Shown here piece after piece: positions 25,033 to 33,597 of a DNA stretch of 35,203 bases (position 1 is the first letter of the stretch; every line of letters begins with the position of its first letter). A model generated the notes under the pieces. It did not search any database. It was not told the origin of the DNA and saw nothing but the letters and a program-made list of their open reading frames with translations. A program made the position numbers and the translations under genes. Location: positions 1 to 35,203 of the forward strand of contig JALSTI010000250.1 in assembly GCA_026983795.1 (NCBI GenBank). The letters are read 5' to 3'. Origin of the DNA: Melioribacteraceae bacterium. GTDB lineage: Bacteria > Bacteroidota > Ignavibacteria > Ignavibacteriales > Melioribacteraceae.

Positions 25033-25072
25033 AAAAGCTCAACTTTGAGATAAAGTTGAGCTTTTCTTTTTC
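25033..25072. terminator. Bidirectional Rho-independent terminator
   Basis: A perfect 14-bp stem (AAAAGCTCAACTTT at 25033-25046 with AAAGTTGAGCTTTT at 25052-25065) and a 5-base loop is followed by a T-rich run on the + strand and preceded by A residues that serve the - strand. It separates the octaheme gene from the convergent sodC. Confidence 0.9.
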
Positions 25073-25104
25073 TAATTCAGCTTTCTTATTATAAATCGAA
25101 AATA

Positions 25105-25656
25105 TTATTTTGCAATTGATATAGAGCCGCATCCAACTCTTGGACCTGCGTTTCCCGACGGTTGAGATACTAAATCATCGGCGCCGCCATGTATTACCAC
25201 TCCTCTGCCAATTATATTATGCGGACCCTCAAATGAAATTAAATGATCAACAAATTCAATATGTGCCTTACCATTTTTACCCGCAACAATGTTGCCAAAA
25301 TCTCCCACATGCCTAACGGCGGAAGTATGCCCTGCATGTTTCACCCCATCCGGATTAAAATGACCGCCGGCCGATTTCCCTTTAGGATCGCTGCAATCGC
25401 CGTATTGGTGAATATGGAAGCCGTGTTTTCCCGGTGTTAGACCTTCGATATCGGCGACCACTTTTATTCCCGCGTCAACTTTGGTAAATGTAACTATTCC
25501 GTGAGTTTTATTTCCCACAGTCGGATAAATTATAGCAACCGCTTTTGTTATGCTATTTGTTTTTGCCTTTTTATTAATATTTTGCGCATTCGCCGGTTTA
25601 ATGCAAAACGTTAACGCAAACAAAACAATGATAAAAAAACTCTTTAATCTATTCAT
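25105..25656 (-). CDS. sodC: Exported Cu/Zn superoxide dismutase
   Basis: This 183-residue protein has a signal peptide (FFIIVLFALTFCIKPANAQ), so it is periplasmic. It converts superoxide to oxygen and peroxide. Metal-ligand motifs are visible in order: HGFHIHQYGDC (copper His pair and the disulfide Cys), GGHFNPDG and HAGHTSAVRHVGDFGN (bridging and zinc ligands, with the zinc Asp), and VVIHGGADDL (fourth copper His). GNAGPRVGCGSI gives the active-site Arg and second Cys of the disulfide. Its presence beside a large periplasmic cytochrome set makes sense, because reduced low-potential hemes leak electrons to oxygen. The gene is convergent with the octaheme cytochrome and divergent from the heme operon. 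Confidence 0.95.
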   Translation of the reverse strand: MNRLKSFFIIVLFALTFCIKPANAQNINKKAKTNSITKAVAIIYPTVGNKTHGIVTFTKVDAGIKVVADIEGLTPGKHGFHIHQYGDCSDPKGKSAGGHFNPDGVKHAGHTSAVRHVGDFGNIVAGKNGKAHIEFVDHLISFEGPHNIIGRGVVIHGGADDLVSQPSGNAGPRVGCGSISIAK

Positions 25657-25698
25657 TATTATCCCCTTTTTAATTGTGATAAAAATTATGCTCGTGTT

Positions 25699-25721
25699 AA
25701 ATAAGATATTATATCTTATTT
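25699..25721. promoter_or_regulatory. Large palindrome over the sodC -10 (operator candidate)
   Basis: Arms AAATAAGATA (25699-25708) and TATCTTATTT (25712-25721) are perfectly complementary around TTA. On the - strand the centre reads TATAAT (25713-25708), an ideal -10 that would start sodC transcription about 40-45 bases before its ATG. No clear -35 was found at 16-18 bases. One arm is repeated exactly before the first tetraheme gene (16722-16731). A repressor shared by oxidative-stress and cytochrome genes is a reasonable inference. Confidence 0.5.
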
Positions 25722-25761
25722 TGAATTACAAGTTATTTTTTCAATAAATATTAGATCAAAA

Positions 25762-25790
25762 TTGGGTAATTTACGGTTGTGAATTATTTT
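25762..25790 (+). promoter_or_regulatory. Promoter of the heme-biosynthesis operon
   Basis: TTGGGT (25762-25767), a 17-base spacer and TATTTT (25785-25790) sit 38 bases before the hemX-like ATG (25828), repeating the pattern seen at 14092 and 16692. Confidence 0.5.
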
Positions 25791-25827
25791 TTAAAATCAA
25801 TTTGGTTTATAAATCCGGTTGGGTTAA

Positions 25828-26652
25828 ATGTTATCTACAATTCATATTCTAAATTACTTGTTACCTATTTTTTACTTGGTTACGTTTTACGTTTATTATT
25901 TCGATTTTACGCATGATAAAAGTTCGTTTCACAACGCTAAAAGAATATTTCTGTTTGTTACTTTGTTTGTTCATTTAAGTTATTTATTAATAAGAACAGC
26001 CGAATTCAACCACCCTCCTATTACCAATAAATTTGAAATTTTTACAGTACTGGCTTTCACTATTGCATTCTCTTACTTTTTATTGGAATTGTTAACCGAT
26101 GTACGAGGCACCGGCCTATTTGTCATATTTTTCTCTTTGATTTTTCAAATAATATCATCCTTGTTTATTCAGGACCTACTTGAAGTTAAGGAGGTTTTAA
26201 GAAACAGAATGCTTGGGTTACACGTTGTAAGCGCTTTGTTGGGTTATTCCGGTTTTACAATTGCTGCAGTTTACGGAGTGTTATTTATGTTGCTATACAA
26301 AGATATTAAGCTTAGTAAATACGGATTGATTTTCAAAAGATTGCCCAGTTTGGAAACGCTTGAAAAGTTGAACTTTTATTCAATGATTATCGGGTTTATT
26401 TTGCTTACTTTTGCAATGATTGTAGGCTTTGTTTGGCTACCTTCGGCTTTTCCCAATTTTAGTTATTTAGACCCGAAATTGATTTTTACCTCTATTGTGT
26501 GGATAGTTTTTGGAATAGGTATTTTGTTAAAATTAATTGCAAATTGGTATGGTAAAAAGGTTATAATTTTCAGTTTGGTAGGATTTGTATTTGCAATGAT
26601 TTCGGTAGTAATTCAGAATATATTTGCTAAAACCTTCCACTCTTTTTATTAG
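25828..26652 (+). CDS. hemX: HemX/CcsA-family membrane protein
   Basis: This 274-residue integral membrane protein has about eight hydrophobic helices, belonging to the cytochrome c assembly (CcsA/CcmC/HemX) superfamily. The region where CcsA proteins carry the Trp-rich WWD heme motif reads VWLPSAFPNFSYLDPK, keeping the final Asp-Pro but lacking most tryptophans. This favours the HemX branch over a full cytochrome c synthase. In Bacillus, HemX is encoded next to hemA and lowers the level of glutamyl-tRNA reductase. Here it is directly before hemA (81-base gap) and first in the heme gene series, matching that context. A direct role in heme delivery to the many cytochromes is an alternative. 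Confidence 0.78.
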   Translation: MLSTIHILNYLLPIFYLVTFYVYYFDFTHDKSSFHNAKRIFLFVTLFVHLSYLLIRTAEFNHPPITNKFEIFTVLAFTIAFSYFLLELLTDVRGTGLFVIFFSLIFQIISSLFIQDLLEVKEVLRNRMLGLHVVSALLGYSGFTIAAVYGVLFMLLYKDIKLSKYGLIFKRLPSLETLEKLNFYSMIIGFILLTFAMIVGFVWLPSAFPNFSYLDPKLIFTSIVWIVFGIGILLKLIANWYGKKVIIFSLVGFVFAMISVVIQNIFAKTFHSFY

Positions 26653-26733
26653 CGGATAAATGAAGCGCTCGATGTTTTTAATTTATGATTTTATATGGAA
26701 AATATTATTTGACAAGATTTAAGTTAGTGTAAA

Positions 26734-28023
26734 ATGGAATTAATCGGTATTTCAATAAATCATAAGACCGCTCCGGTTCACCTTAGAGAAGAACTTCATC
26801 TTACCAAAGAAGAAATGATTGATTTAGCCGCTCATCTAAAAAAAGATCTTCTTTCGGAAGGAATTGTTTTATCAACCTGTAATAGAACCGAAATATTCGG
26901 TTTAACTCAAAACAAACAGTTAAATCATTCACAAATCATACAATCCCTAATCGATTTGAAAAAAAGTAACGAAATTACGGAGGATCATTTTTATAAGTTT
27001 TTTTCCTGTAATGCCGTTAAACATTTATTTAACGTAGCTGCCGGTATAGATTCATTAATATTAGGGGACAGTCAAATTTTAGGACAGGTAAAAGAAGCTT
27101 TTCAATTATCGGAGGATGTAAGATTTTCCGGTGCGATTATGCGCAGAATTAGTGAATATGCAATTCACGTTGGCAAAAGAGCTATAAGCGAAACTTCGAT
27201 TGGAGTTGGAGCAGTTACTGTTAGTTACGCCGCGGTTCAAGTTATTGAAAAAATATTTGCCGGGTTAAATAAAAAATCGGCGTTAATTATTGGTGCCGGT
27301 GAAACAGCCGAACTTGCCGCTATTCATCTAAAAGATAAAGGGATTGGGAAAATCAGCATTACAAACAGAAGCTTTGACAGGGGAAAAATATTAGCGGAAA
27401 AAATAAACGGTTATATGCTTAACTGGGATAATTTTAAAAACGAGTTACATAACTTCGACATAATAATAAGCGCCACTAGCTCTCCCGAATTAATAATTTA
27501 TTACGACGAAATTAAAAAAGTAATGAAAAAAAGGAAAGGATCGCCTTTGTTTATAATGGATATTGCAGTACCGAGAGATATAGACCCAAAAGTTAAAAAA
27601 CTGGATAATGTTTTTCATAACGATATTGATTCGTTGAAAGTAATAGTTAATGAAAATCTTAAAAAAAGAGAGAATGAAATTCCCGTAGTAAAAAAAATAA
27701 TTCAAGAAGAGTTAGTAAACTTTTTCAGCTGGTACAATACTCTTGAAGTGGTGCCTACAATTAAAACCGTAAGAGAATTTTTTGAAATGATTGGAAACGA
27801 CGAGCTTGTTAAAATTAAAAATAAAATTCATAAAGACGATTATCCTAAAATTGAACAAATGACTAAAAGATTAATCGGAAGAATCCTTCACAATCCAACA
27901 ATTAACCTTAGAAAATTAGCCGAATCCGGCAGGACAAAAAGCGAGGCGATAGAATATTCCGAAATTCTTAAAGAACTGTTCAATTTAACTAAAAACTCCA
28001 ACAATGGTAAGGATACTAACTAA
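26734..28023 (+). CDS. hemA: Glutamyl-tRNA reductase
   Basis: This 429-residue NADPH-dependent enzyme reduces glutamyl-tRNA to glutamate-1-semialdehyde, the first committed step of C5-pathway heme synthesis. Family signatures are visible: IGISINHKTAPVHLRE at the start, catalytic Cys in LSTCNRTEIFG, AAGIDSLILGDSQILGQVKEAF, the nucleotide-binding LIIGAGETAELAAIHL, and IMDIAVPRDIDP. The C-terminal dimerization helices are present. Length is normal for the family. Its stop codon is immediately followed by the ATG of hemC, so translation is likely coupled. The presence of this gene shows the organism uses the C5 route, not glycine-succinyl-CoA. Confidence 0.97.
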   Translation: MELIGISINHKTAPVHLREELHLTKEEMIDLAAHLKKDLLSEGIVLSTCNRTEIFGLTQNKQLNHSQIIQSLIDLKKSNEITEDHFYKFFSCNAVKHLFNVAAGIDSLILGDSQILGQVKEAFQLSEDVRFSGAIMRRISEYAIHVGKRAISETSIGVGAVTVSYAAVQVIEKIFAGLNKKSALIIGAGETAELAAIHLKDKGIGKISITNRSFDRGKILAEKINGYMLNWDNFKNELHNFDIIISATSSPELIIYYDEIKKVMKKRKGSPLFIMDIAVPRDIDPKVKKLDNVFHNDIDSLKVIVNENLKKRENEIPVVKKIIQEELVNFFSWYNTLEVVPTIKTVREFFEMIGNDELVKIKNKIHKDDYPKIEQMTKRLIGRILHNPTINLRKLAESGRTKSEAIEYSEILKELFNLTKNSNNGKDTN

Positions 28024-28977
28024 ATGGCAAATATTATTCAACCGGAAAATAAAATTATTATCGGTACACGATCGAGCGATTTAGCACTATGGCAGGCAAA
28101 TTTTATAAAAAAAGAACTGAAGAAGATATATAAAAATTTAATTGTTGAATTGAAATTAGTTAAAACTAAAGGCGATAAAATTTTGGATGTTTCCTTATCT
28201 AAAATAGGAGATAAAGGATTATTTACAAAAGAACTGGAAAAAGCACTATTAACAAATCAAATTGATATTGCCGTCCATAGCTTGAAAGACCTTCAAACGG
28301 AAATACCAAAGGGACTTAAACTAACCGCCGTAACAAAACGGCATCCGGTTGAAGATGTATTAATCTCTAGAAAAAAGGGAACGACAATTTTTGATTTACA
28401 CGAAAATGCAACCGTGGCTACCGGCTCTTTAAGAAGAAAATCACAATTAAAGCATCTTCGTCCCGATATAAATATTGTTGATTTACGGGGAAACGTTCCT
28501 ACACGGATTAAAAAATTTTTGGAGTCCGATTGGAATGCAATCATTTTAGCCAGGGCGGGAGTTGAAAGATTAAAAATGAAAAAATATATCTCCTCTATTA
28601 TACCAATTGAGTTAATGCTGCCCGCAGTGGGACAAGGTGCTCTTGGACTGGAAATAAATTCAAAGAATAAACGTGTTGAGGAATTGTTAAAACCATTGAA
28701 CGATGAAGCAACTTTTATTGCAGCAGTTACGGAACGGGAATTTCTTAAAACTTTGGAAGGCGGATGCCAAGTTCCGATTGGCGCCTATGCCCAATTAAAA
28801 TCAAACGGTCTTTATTTCGACGGATTTGTCGGCTCAATTGACGGAAGTATTACTTTTAGGAAAAAAGTACGCGGTCGCAAATCAGATGCGTCAAGAATAG
28901 GAAGATTGTTGGCAAAGGACTTGAAAAAAGCCGGCGCCGCAAAAGTTTTGGATGAAATTTATAAAACTTCGAGATAA
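28024..28977 (+). CDS. hemC: Porphobilinogen deaminase (hydroxymethylbilane synthase)
   Basis: This 317-residue enzyme joins four porphobilinogen units into hydroxymethylbilane. It begins IIIGTRSSDLALWQANFIKKEL and contains IGDKGLFTKELEKALL, DIAVHSLKDLQTEIP, ATGSLRRKSQL, DLRGNVPTRIKKF, PAVGQGALGLEI and EGGCQVPIGAYA, where the Cys carries the dipyrromethane cofactor. All regions appear complete. It directly abuts hemA and is followed 4 bases later by hemD. Confidence 0.97.
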   Translation: MANIIQPENKIIIGTRSSDLALWQANFIKKELKKIYKNLIVELKLVKTKGDKILDVSLSKIGDKGLFTKELEKALLTNQIDIAVHSLKDLQTEIPKGLKLTAVTKRHPVEDVLISRKKGTTIFDLHENATVATGSLRRKSQLKHLRPDINIVDLRGNVPTRIKKFLESDWNAIILARAGVERLKMKKYISSIIPIELMLPAVGQGALGLEINSKNKRVEELLKPLNDEATFIAAVTEREFLKTLEGGCQVPIGAYAQLKSNGLYFDGFVGSIDGSITFRKKVRGRKSDASRIGRLLAKDLKKAGAAKVLDEIYKTSR

Positions 28978-28981
28978 AAAA

Positions 28982-29767
28982 ATGAACGACGTATTAAAAA
29001 ATAAAACCGTATTAATAACCCGCTCCGCCGAAAATTCAAAAAGGGCAATCGAAAAGCTTAAAAACTGCGGCGCAAAAGTTATTCCCTTTCCTACTCTTAA
29101 AATTCAAACGCTGGAAAATCCTTATAAATTTTATGATGTCTTAAATTCTTTCGGAGAAATTAATTTTTTGGTATTTACGTCGGTTAATGCGGTTAATTCA
29201 TTTGTAGAACTTTTAAATAAAAAAAATATCGGTCTGAGTTTCGATGATTGTAAAGTTATTGCCGTAGGAAATAAAACTGCCTCAGCATGCAAAAATAATA
29301 ATATTCCTATCCATATTGTGCCGGAAAAATTTAGCGCGGAAGGTATGATTAAATATTTCGAAAATTTTAATTTAAATAAATTAAAGTTCTTTATTCCAGG
29401 TTCGGAAATTGCTAAATCCGAGTTTAAAGATTTTCTAGAATCGGCCGGAGCTACCGTTTACCAAATTCCAATATATTCGGTTAGCATTCCCGAATCCGGA
29501 TTAAATAAAGATTTTTTAAATTCTGTCAAAGTTAAAAAACCTGACATTTTTATTTTTACAAGTCCTTCTACTTTCAAAAATTATTTAAAATTGTTGGAAA
29601 TTAAGAACGCCGGAAATTATTTTAACGGAAAAACGGTCGCAGCCATAGGTCCAACAACAGCAAAAGCAATTAAAGAAGCAAACGTAACGGTGAATATAAT
29701 TCCCGGAACATTCACAATAGACGACACAGTTAACGGAATAATTAATTATTTTACTAATAGAAAATAA
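28982..29767 (+). CDS. hemD: Uroporphyrinogen-III synthase
   Basis: This 261-residue protein is read from ATG 28982 (an earlier ATG at 28952, overlapping hemC, would add 10 residues not usual for the family). It closes hydroxymethylbilane with ring inversion. The family is poorly conserved, but the two-lobe pattern is visible: KTVLITRSAENSKRAIEKLKNCGAKVIPFPTLKI, FLVFTSVNAVNSFVELL, KVIAVGNKTASACK, IFTSPSTFKNYLKLL and GKTVAAIGPTTAKAIKEANV. Position between hemC and hemE supports the call. Confidence 0.93.
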   Translation: MNDVLKNKTVLITRSAENSKRAIEKLKNCGAKVIPFPTLKIQTLENPYKFYDVLNSFGEINFLVFTSVNAVNSFVELLNKKNIGLSFDDCKVIAVGNKTASACKNNNIPIHIVPEKFSAEGMIKYFENFNLNKLKFFIPGSEIAKSEFKDFLESAGATVYQIPIYSVSIPESGLNKDFLNSVKVKKPDIFIFTSPSTFKNYLKLLEIKNAGNYFNGKTVAAIGPTTAKAIKEANVTVNIIPGTFTIDDTVNGIINYFTNRK

Positions 29768-29787
29768 TTGTTTTGCCAAGGAAAAAT

Positions 29788-30849
29788 ATGACAGAGAATT
29801 TACAAAATGATTTAATTTTGCGGGCATGCAATAAATTACCCGTCGAAAGAACTCCGGTTTGGATAATGAGACAAGCGGGTAGATATTTACCCGAATATAG
29901 AAAGGTAAGAAAGAAGGCGGATTTTTTAACAATGTGCAAAACTCCCGAACTCGCCGCCGAGGTTACGCTTCAACCCATAGAGATAATTGGTGTGGATGCC
30001 GCAATTATCTTTTCCGATATTTTGGTAATTCCTGAAGCAATGGGAATGGAATTACAAATGTTGGAGGGACAAGGTCCAAATTTCCTCAATCCTATCAGAA
30101 ATAAAACAGATTTCCGAAATCTTAAAAAAATTGATGCTGAATCTTCTCTTAAATATGTGCTGGATGCAATAAGTTTAGTAAAACGGGAACTCAATGGTAG
30201 GGTTCCGCTTATTGGTTTTTCGGGTTCACCATGGACGCTGCTAACTTACATGGTTGAAGGAAAGGGCTCTAAAAATTTTTCAAATGTTAAAAAATTAATT
30301 TTTAACGAACCCGAGTTGGCTCACGAAATCCTTGATTTTATTGCCGATGCCGTCACTAATTATCTTTCTGCTCAAATTGAAAGCGGTGTTAACCTCGTTC
30401 AAATATTTGATACTTGGGGCGGAATTTTATCCCCTTCGCATTTCGAGGAATTTTCTCTCCGGTATATATCGCACGTTATTCAAAAGTTAAAAAGAGACGG
30501 ACAACCGGTTATTTTATTTGCCAAAGGTATGCATGATTTTGTTAAACTTGCAAATTCCGGAGCCGATGTTATAAGTGTTGATTGGACGGTGAATATAGGC
30601 GAGGTTAGAAAAATAACCGGCAGTAAAGTTGCATTACAAGGTAATTTGGACCCGGCAGTTTTATACGCAAACTTCAGTACAATTGAAACCGAAACCGAAA
30701 AGGTATTAAGATCGTACGGTTATGGTAGCGGACATATATTTAATTTGGGTCACGGTATTTTGCCCGATGTTAATCCCGAAAACGCAAAATTTTTAGTAGA
30801 TTATATTAAAAACAATAGTTCAAAATATCATAAAGAAATTGAAATTTAA
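29788..30849 (+). CDS. hemE: Uroporphyrinogen decarboxylase
   Basis: This 353-residue enzyme converts uroporphyrinogen III to coproporphyrinogen III. The start at ATG 29788 is supported by AAGGAAA just upstream; an in-frame TTG at 29773 would place that ribosome site inside the gene. Signatures include RTPVWIMRQAGRYLPEYRKVR, AAIIFSDILVIPEAMGM, GFSGSPWTLLTYMVEG, LVQIFDTWGGILSP, LQGNLDPAVLYA and FNLGHGILPDVNPENA. All catalytic regions (including the Asp in FSDIL) appear intact. Confidence 0.97.
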   Translation: MTENLQNDLILRACNKLPVERTPVWIMRQAGRYLPEYRKVRKKADFLTMCKTPELAAEVTLQPIEIIGVDAAIIFSDILVIPEAMGMELQMLEGQGPNFLNPIRNKTDFRNLKKIDAESSLKYVLDAISLVKRELNGRVPLIGFSGSPWTLLTYMVEGKGSKNFSNVKKLIFNEPELAHEILDFIADAVTNYLSAQIESGVNLVQIFDTWGGILSPSHFEEFSLRYISHVIQKLKRDGQPVILFAKGMHDFVKLANSGADVISVDWTVNIGEVRKITGSKVALQGNLDPAVLYANFSTIETETEKVLRSYGYGSGHIFNLGHGILPDVNPENAKFLVDYIKNNSSKYHKEIEI

Positions 30850-30864
30850 CCGGAAGGAATTAAA

Positions 30865-32241
30865 ATGTTTGAAATAGATATTGACTTAGTAAAAAAATAC
30901 GACAGACCCGGACCGAGATATACAAGTTATCCCACCGCGCCGCATTTTACCGAAGAATTTACGGCTGAAAATTTTCTGGAAGAAATAATCAAAACCAACA
31001 ATGTAAAAAACAAGCGTGATTTATCTTTGTATTTCCATATTCCGTTTTGCGATACTCTTTGCTATTTCTGCGGCTGCAACATGATTGTTTCACGAAACAG
31101 AGACAGAATAAAAGATTATTTAAAATATATAAAAAACGAAATCGATCTTGTAAGGTCTTATATTCTTAAAGACCGGCAAGTAGCCCAGCTACATTGGGGC
31201 GGAGGCACTCCTACTCATCTCAACCCCGGTGAAATTAACGAACTGATTTCATATATCAATAGTAATTTTAATATTAAACCCGATGCGGAAATCAGTAGTG
31301 AAATCGATCCCCGTGAACTAACAAAACAACATATAGAAGCCCTTAGAAACGGCGGTTTTAATCGCATTAGTATGGGCGTTCAAGACTTTAACGAAAAAGT
31401 TCAAAAAGCGGTAAACAGAATTCAACCGGAAGAGTTAACGCGTCAAGTAGTCGATTGGATAAGAGAATTAAATTTTCAAAGTATTAACCTGGATCTGATG
31501 TACGGTCTCCCCTTCCAAACTGTTGAATCATTTGAAAAAACAGTCGAAACAATTATTGATATTTCTCCTGACAGAATAGCGTTGTTTAATTACGCTCACG
31601 TACCGTGGATGAAAAAGCACATGGGTTTAATACATGCCGAAGACTTGCCTTCTCCCGAAGAAAAATTAAATATTCTTAAAATGTCGATCGAAAAATTAAC
31701 TTCCTCGGGTTATGAATTTATCGGGATGGATCACTTTGCAAAACCGGATGACGAGTTAACAATTGCGTTAAAAGAGAAAAAACTTTATAGAAATTTTCAA
31801 GGTTACAGCACCAACGCCGGAACGGATTTGTATGCAATGGGAATTACCAGTATCAGTCAACTGGAAAGAGTTTATGCCCAAAATCAAAAAAACGAAAAAG
31901 ATTATTTTACAGCTTTGGACGAAGGTAAGCTTCCTACTCTTAAAGGGTATTACCTCTCGAATGATGATATGCTAAGACGTGATGTAATTATGCGAATTAT
32001 GTGCGATTTTGAACTCGAGTTTAAAAAAATCGAAGAGAAATATAAAATCGATTTTCGAAAATATTTCTTTTACGGATTGCAAAATTTGAAAGAATTTGTT
32101 GACGACGGACTTGTAATTTATGAAAACGACAAAATTAAAGTTACCGAAATGGGAAGATTACTTATTAGAAATATAGCAATGAACTTCGACGGATTTATTG
32201 AGCGTAATGAAGATAAAGCAAAATATTCACGTACGGTTTAA
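30865..32241 (+). CDS. hemN: Oxygen-independent coproporphyrinogen III dehydrogenase (radical SAM)
   Basis: This 458-residue enzyme oxidatively decarboxylates coproporphyrinogen III without oxygen. It starts with the HemN-specific KYDRPGPRYTSYPTAPHF and has the radical-SAM cluster motif in YFHIPFCDTLCYFCGCN, with the extra Cys typical of HemN. GGGTPTHL, SSEIDPRELT, RISMGVQDF and NLDLMYGLPFQT follow. A C-terminal HemN domain (DMLRRDVIMRIMCDFELEF) is present, which separates it from HemW. An AAGGAA ribosome site precedes the ATG. The last 4 bases overlap the tail of the ATP-grasp gene on the opposite strand. It points to anaerobic or facultative growth. Confidence 0.96.
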   Translation: MFEIDIDLVKKYDRPGPRYTSYPTAPHFTEEFTAENFLEEIIKTNNVKNKRDLSLYFHIPFCDTLCYFCGCNMIVSRNRDRIKDYLKYIKNEIDLVRSYILKDRQVAQLHWGGGTPTHLNPGEINELISYINSNFNIKPDAEISSEIDPRELTKQHIEALRNGGFNRISMGVQDFNEKVQKAVNRIQPEELTRQVVDWIRELNFQSINLDLMYGLPFQTVESFEKTVETIIDISPDRIALFNYAHVPWMKKHMGLIHAEDLPSPEEKLNILKMSIEKLTSSGYEFIGMDHFAKPDDELTIALKEKKLYRNFQGYSTNAGTDLYAMGITSISQLERVYAQNQKNEKDYFTALDEGKLPTLKGYYLSNDDMLRRDVIMRIMCDFELEFKKIEEKYKIDFRKYFFYGLQNLKEFVDDGLVIYENDKIKVTEMGRLLIRNIAMNFDGFIERNEDKAKYSRTV

Positions 32242-33446
32242 TCGAACGGCGTATCTTTCATAGGTTGGCTTGTAAAAAAATCATCGTAAAACCTTTTTGT
32301 GTATTTTTCCAATAATTCGTTTATTCTTTTTTTGGCAGGGGAAGCGATAATTAAACCCGCGTGGTATTTTTTCTTCAATTTCCATACTACTTCCTTATCG
32401 TTATAGTTAGAAAGATCCGGCCATTCTTGTTTGGATAAGGAGGTGAGTATTGCGGCATACTTTCTGTTAACTTCCGGAAGTTTATATTCCCCTTCGCTCT
32501 TTAGTATCTCAATTTTTGCCCATTCCGACCATAAATTAATTCCCGTTGCGGCTTTAACCAATTCCGATAAATTTGCTCCTCCCACTCTTGCCGATGTTTC
32601 AAGGAAATAATATTCACCGTTATTTTTGGCTTTAATGAATTCGGTATGACTGACTCCGTGTTTCAAACCCAAAGCTTCAATAACTTTTTTATTGAACTTG
32701 CTTAAATCTTTAGCCTCATCTTCATCCGGATGTAAAGTTCTACTGGAAAAAACACGTCCTTTATGCGCAACTTCCATCGGCGGTAATCCGTATTTACTTA
32801 CACAATCGAACATTATATTTTTGTTATGAATGATTGAATCCACATGATAAACATTCCCTTCCACAAATTTTTCTATCAAATAAAAAGATTGTTCATCGCC
32901 TAATTCAACCAATAATTTCCAGAATTCATCGGGATTTAATATTTTTCTCACTCCAATCGCGCCCGCTTGCATTCGAGGCTTAACAATATAGGGCGGTTCA
33001 ACAGAATCAAAATATTCATTAATTGTATCATAATTAAGAATACCGGCAAACGGCGGAACGCGTAAACCAACTTCTTGCGCACGGCTTCGCATTGCTAATT
33101 TATCTCTAAAATATCTGGCAGTTGTATCGCCCATGCCTCCTAATCTTAAATGTTCTCTTAAAGCCGCAGCTTTTTCCACATCAAAATCGTCCAATGCAAC
33201 AATCCGGTCTATTTTTTCTTTTCTTGCTAAAAAACTAACTCCGTAAATAACATCTTTCATATTCCATTGTTTTTGATTATCCGGGATGTAAAAAATTTCA
33301 TCGATGCTTTCCCGCGGCCAATCTGCATCTTCCAGACTTTTGGAAGTAAGCAGAATAACTCTGCAGCCCTCTTTTTTACAACGTATTAAAAAATCGTCTC
33401 CCTTTTTGTAACTTGCAATACACAGGAAAGTCAATGGATTATTCAT
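32238..33446 (-). CDS. ATP-grasp family ligase of unknown substrate
   Basis: This 402-residue protein has ATP-grasp features. An N-terminal Rossmann-like preATP-grasp region reads FLCIASYKKGDDFLIRCKKEGCRVILLTS. The ATP-binding segment is PPYIVKPRMQAGAIGVRKI, followed by FYLIEKFVEGNVYHVDSII and the magnesium-binding FLETSARVGGANLSELV. The arrangement is like carbamoyl-phosphate/biotin carboxylase-like and amino-acid ligase ATP-grasps that join a carboxylate to an amine, but I cannot name the substrates. It lies on the opposite strand between hemN and hemH and shares its stop region with hemN, so it interrupts an otherwise one-direction heme series. Its promoter lies in the 33447-33597 gap shared with hemH. 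Confidence 0.85.
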   Translation of the reverse strand: MNNPLTFLCIASYKKGDDFLIRCKKEGCRVILLTSKSLEDADWPRESIDEIFYIPDNQKQWNMKDVIYGVSFLARKEKIDRIVALDDFDVEKAAALREHLRLGGMGDTTARYFRDKLAMRSRAQEVGLRVPPFAGILNYDTINEYFDSVEPPYIVKPRMQAGAIGVRKILNPDEFWKLLVELGDEQSFYLIEKFVEGNVYHVDSIIHNKNIMFDCVSKYGLPPMEVAHKGRVFSSRTLHPDEDEAKDLSKFNKKVIEALGLKHGVSHTEFIKAKNNGEYYFLETSARVGGANLSELVKAATGINLWSEWAKIEILKSEGEYKLPEVNRKYAAILTSLSKQEWPDLSNYNDKEVVWKLKKKYHAGLIIASPAKKRINELLEKYTKRFYDDFFTSQPMKDTPFD

Positions 33447-33461
33447 TTTTTTCCTCTTCTC

Positions 33462-33498
33462 ATTTCTTAAAGAAATTGATTATTACCGAACAGTAATT
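33462..33498. promoter_or_regulatory. Two adjacent dyads between ATP-grasp gene and hemH
   Basis: ATTTCTT-A-AAGAAAT (33462-33476) is a perfect palindrome, and ATTAC (33484-33488) with GTAAT (33495-33499) is a second small dyad around CGAACA. They lie in the divergent 151-base gap, closer to the ATP-grasp start. They may be operators, or simple AT-rich chance. Confidence 0.25.
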
Positions 33499-33597
33499 CT
33501 TTTTTAATATACCAAATTAATTGAATAATTTTTAACTCAGAAAATACATCTGAAATTAATAAATTTATATTTCTAAAATTATTTTGATTGGATACTA

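Noticed and set aside
26709-26734. TTGACA before hemA as a separate promoter.
   Set aside because: The only -10-like sequence is 15 bases away and overlaps the start codon; spacing is wrong for the promoters seen elsewhere here.
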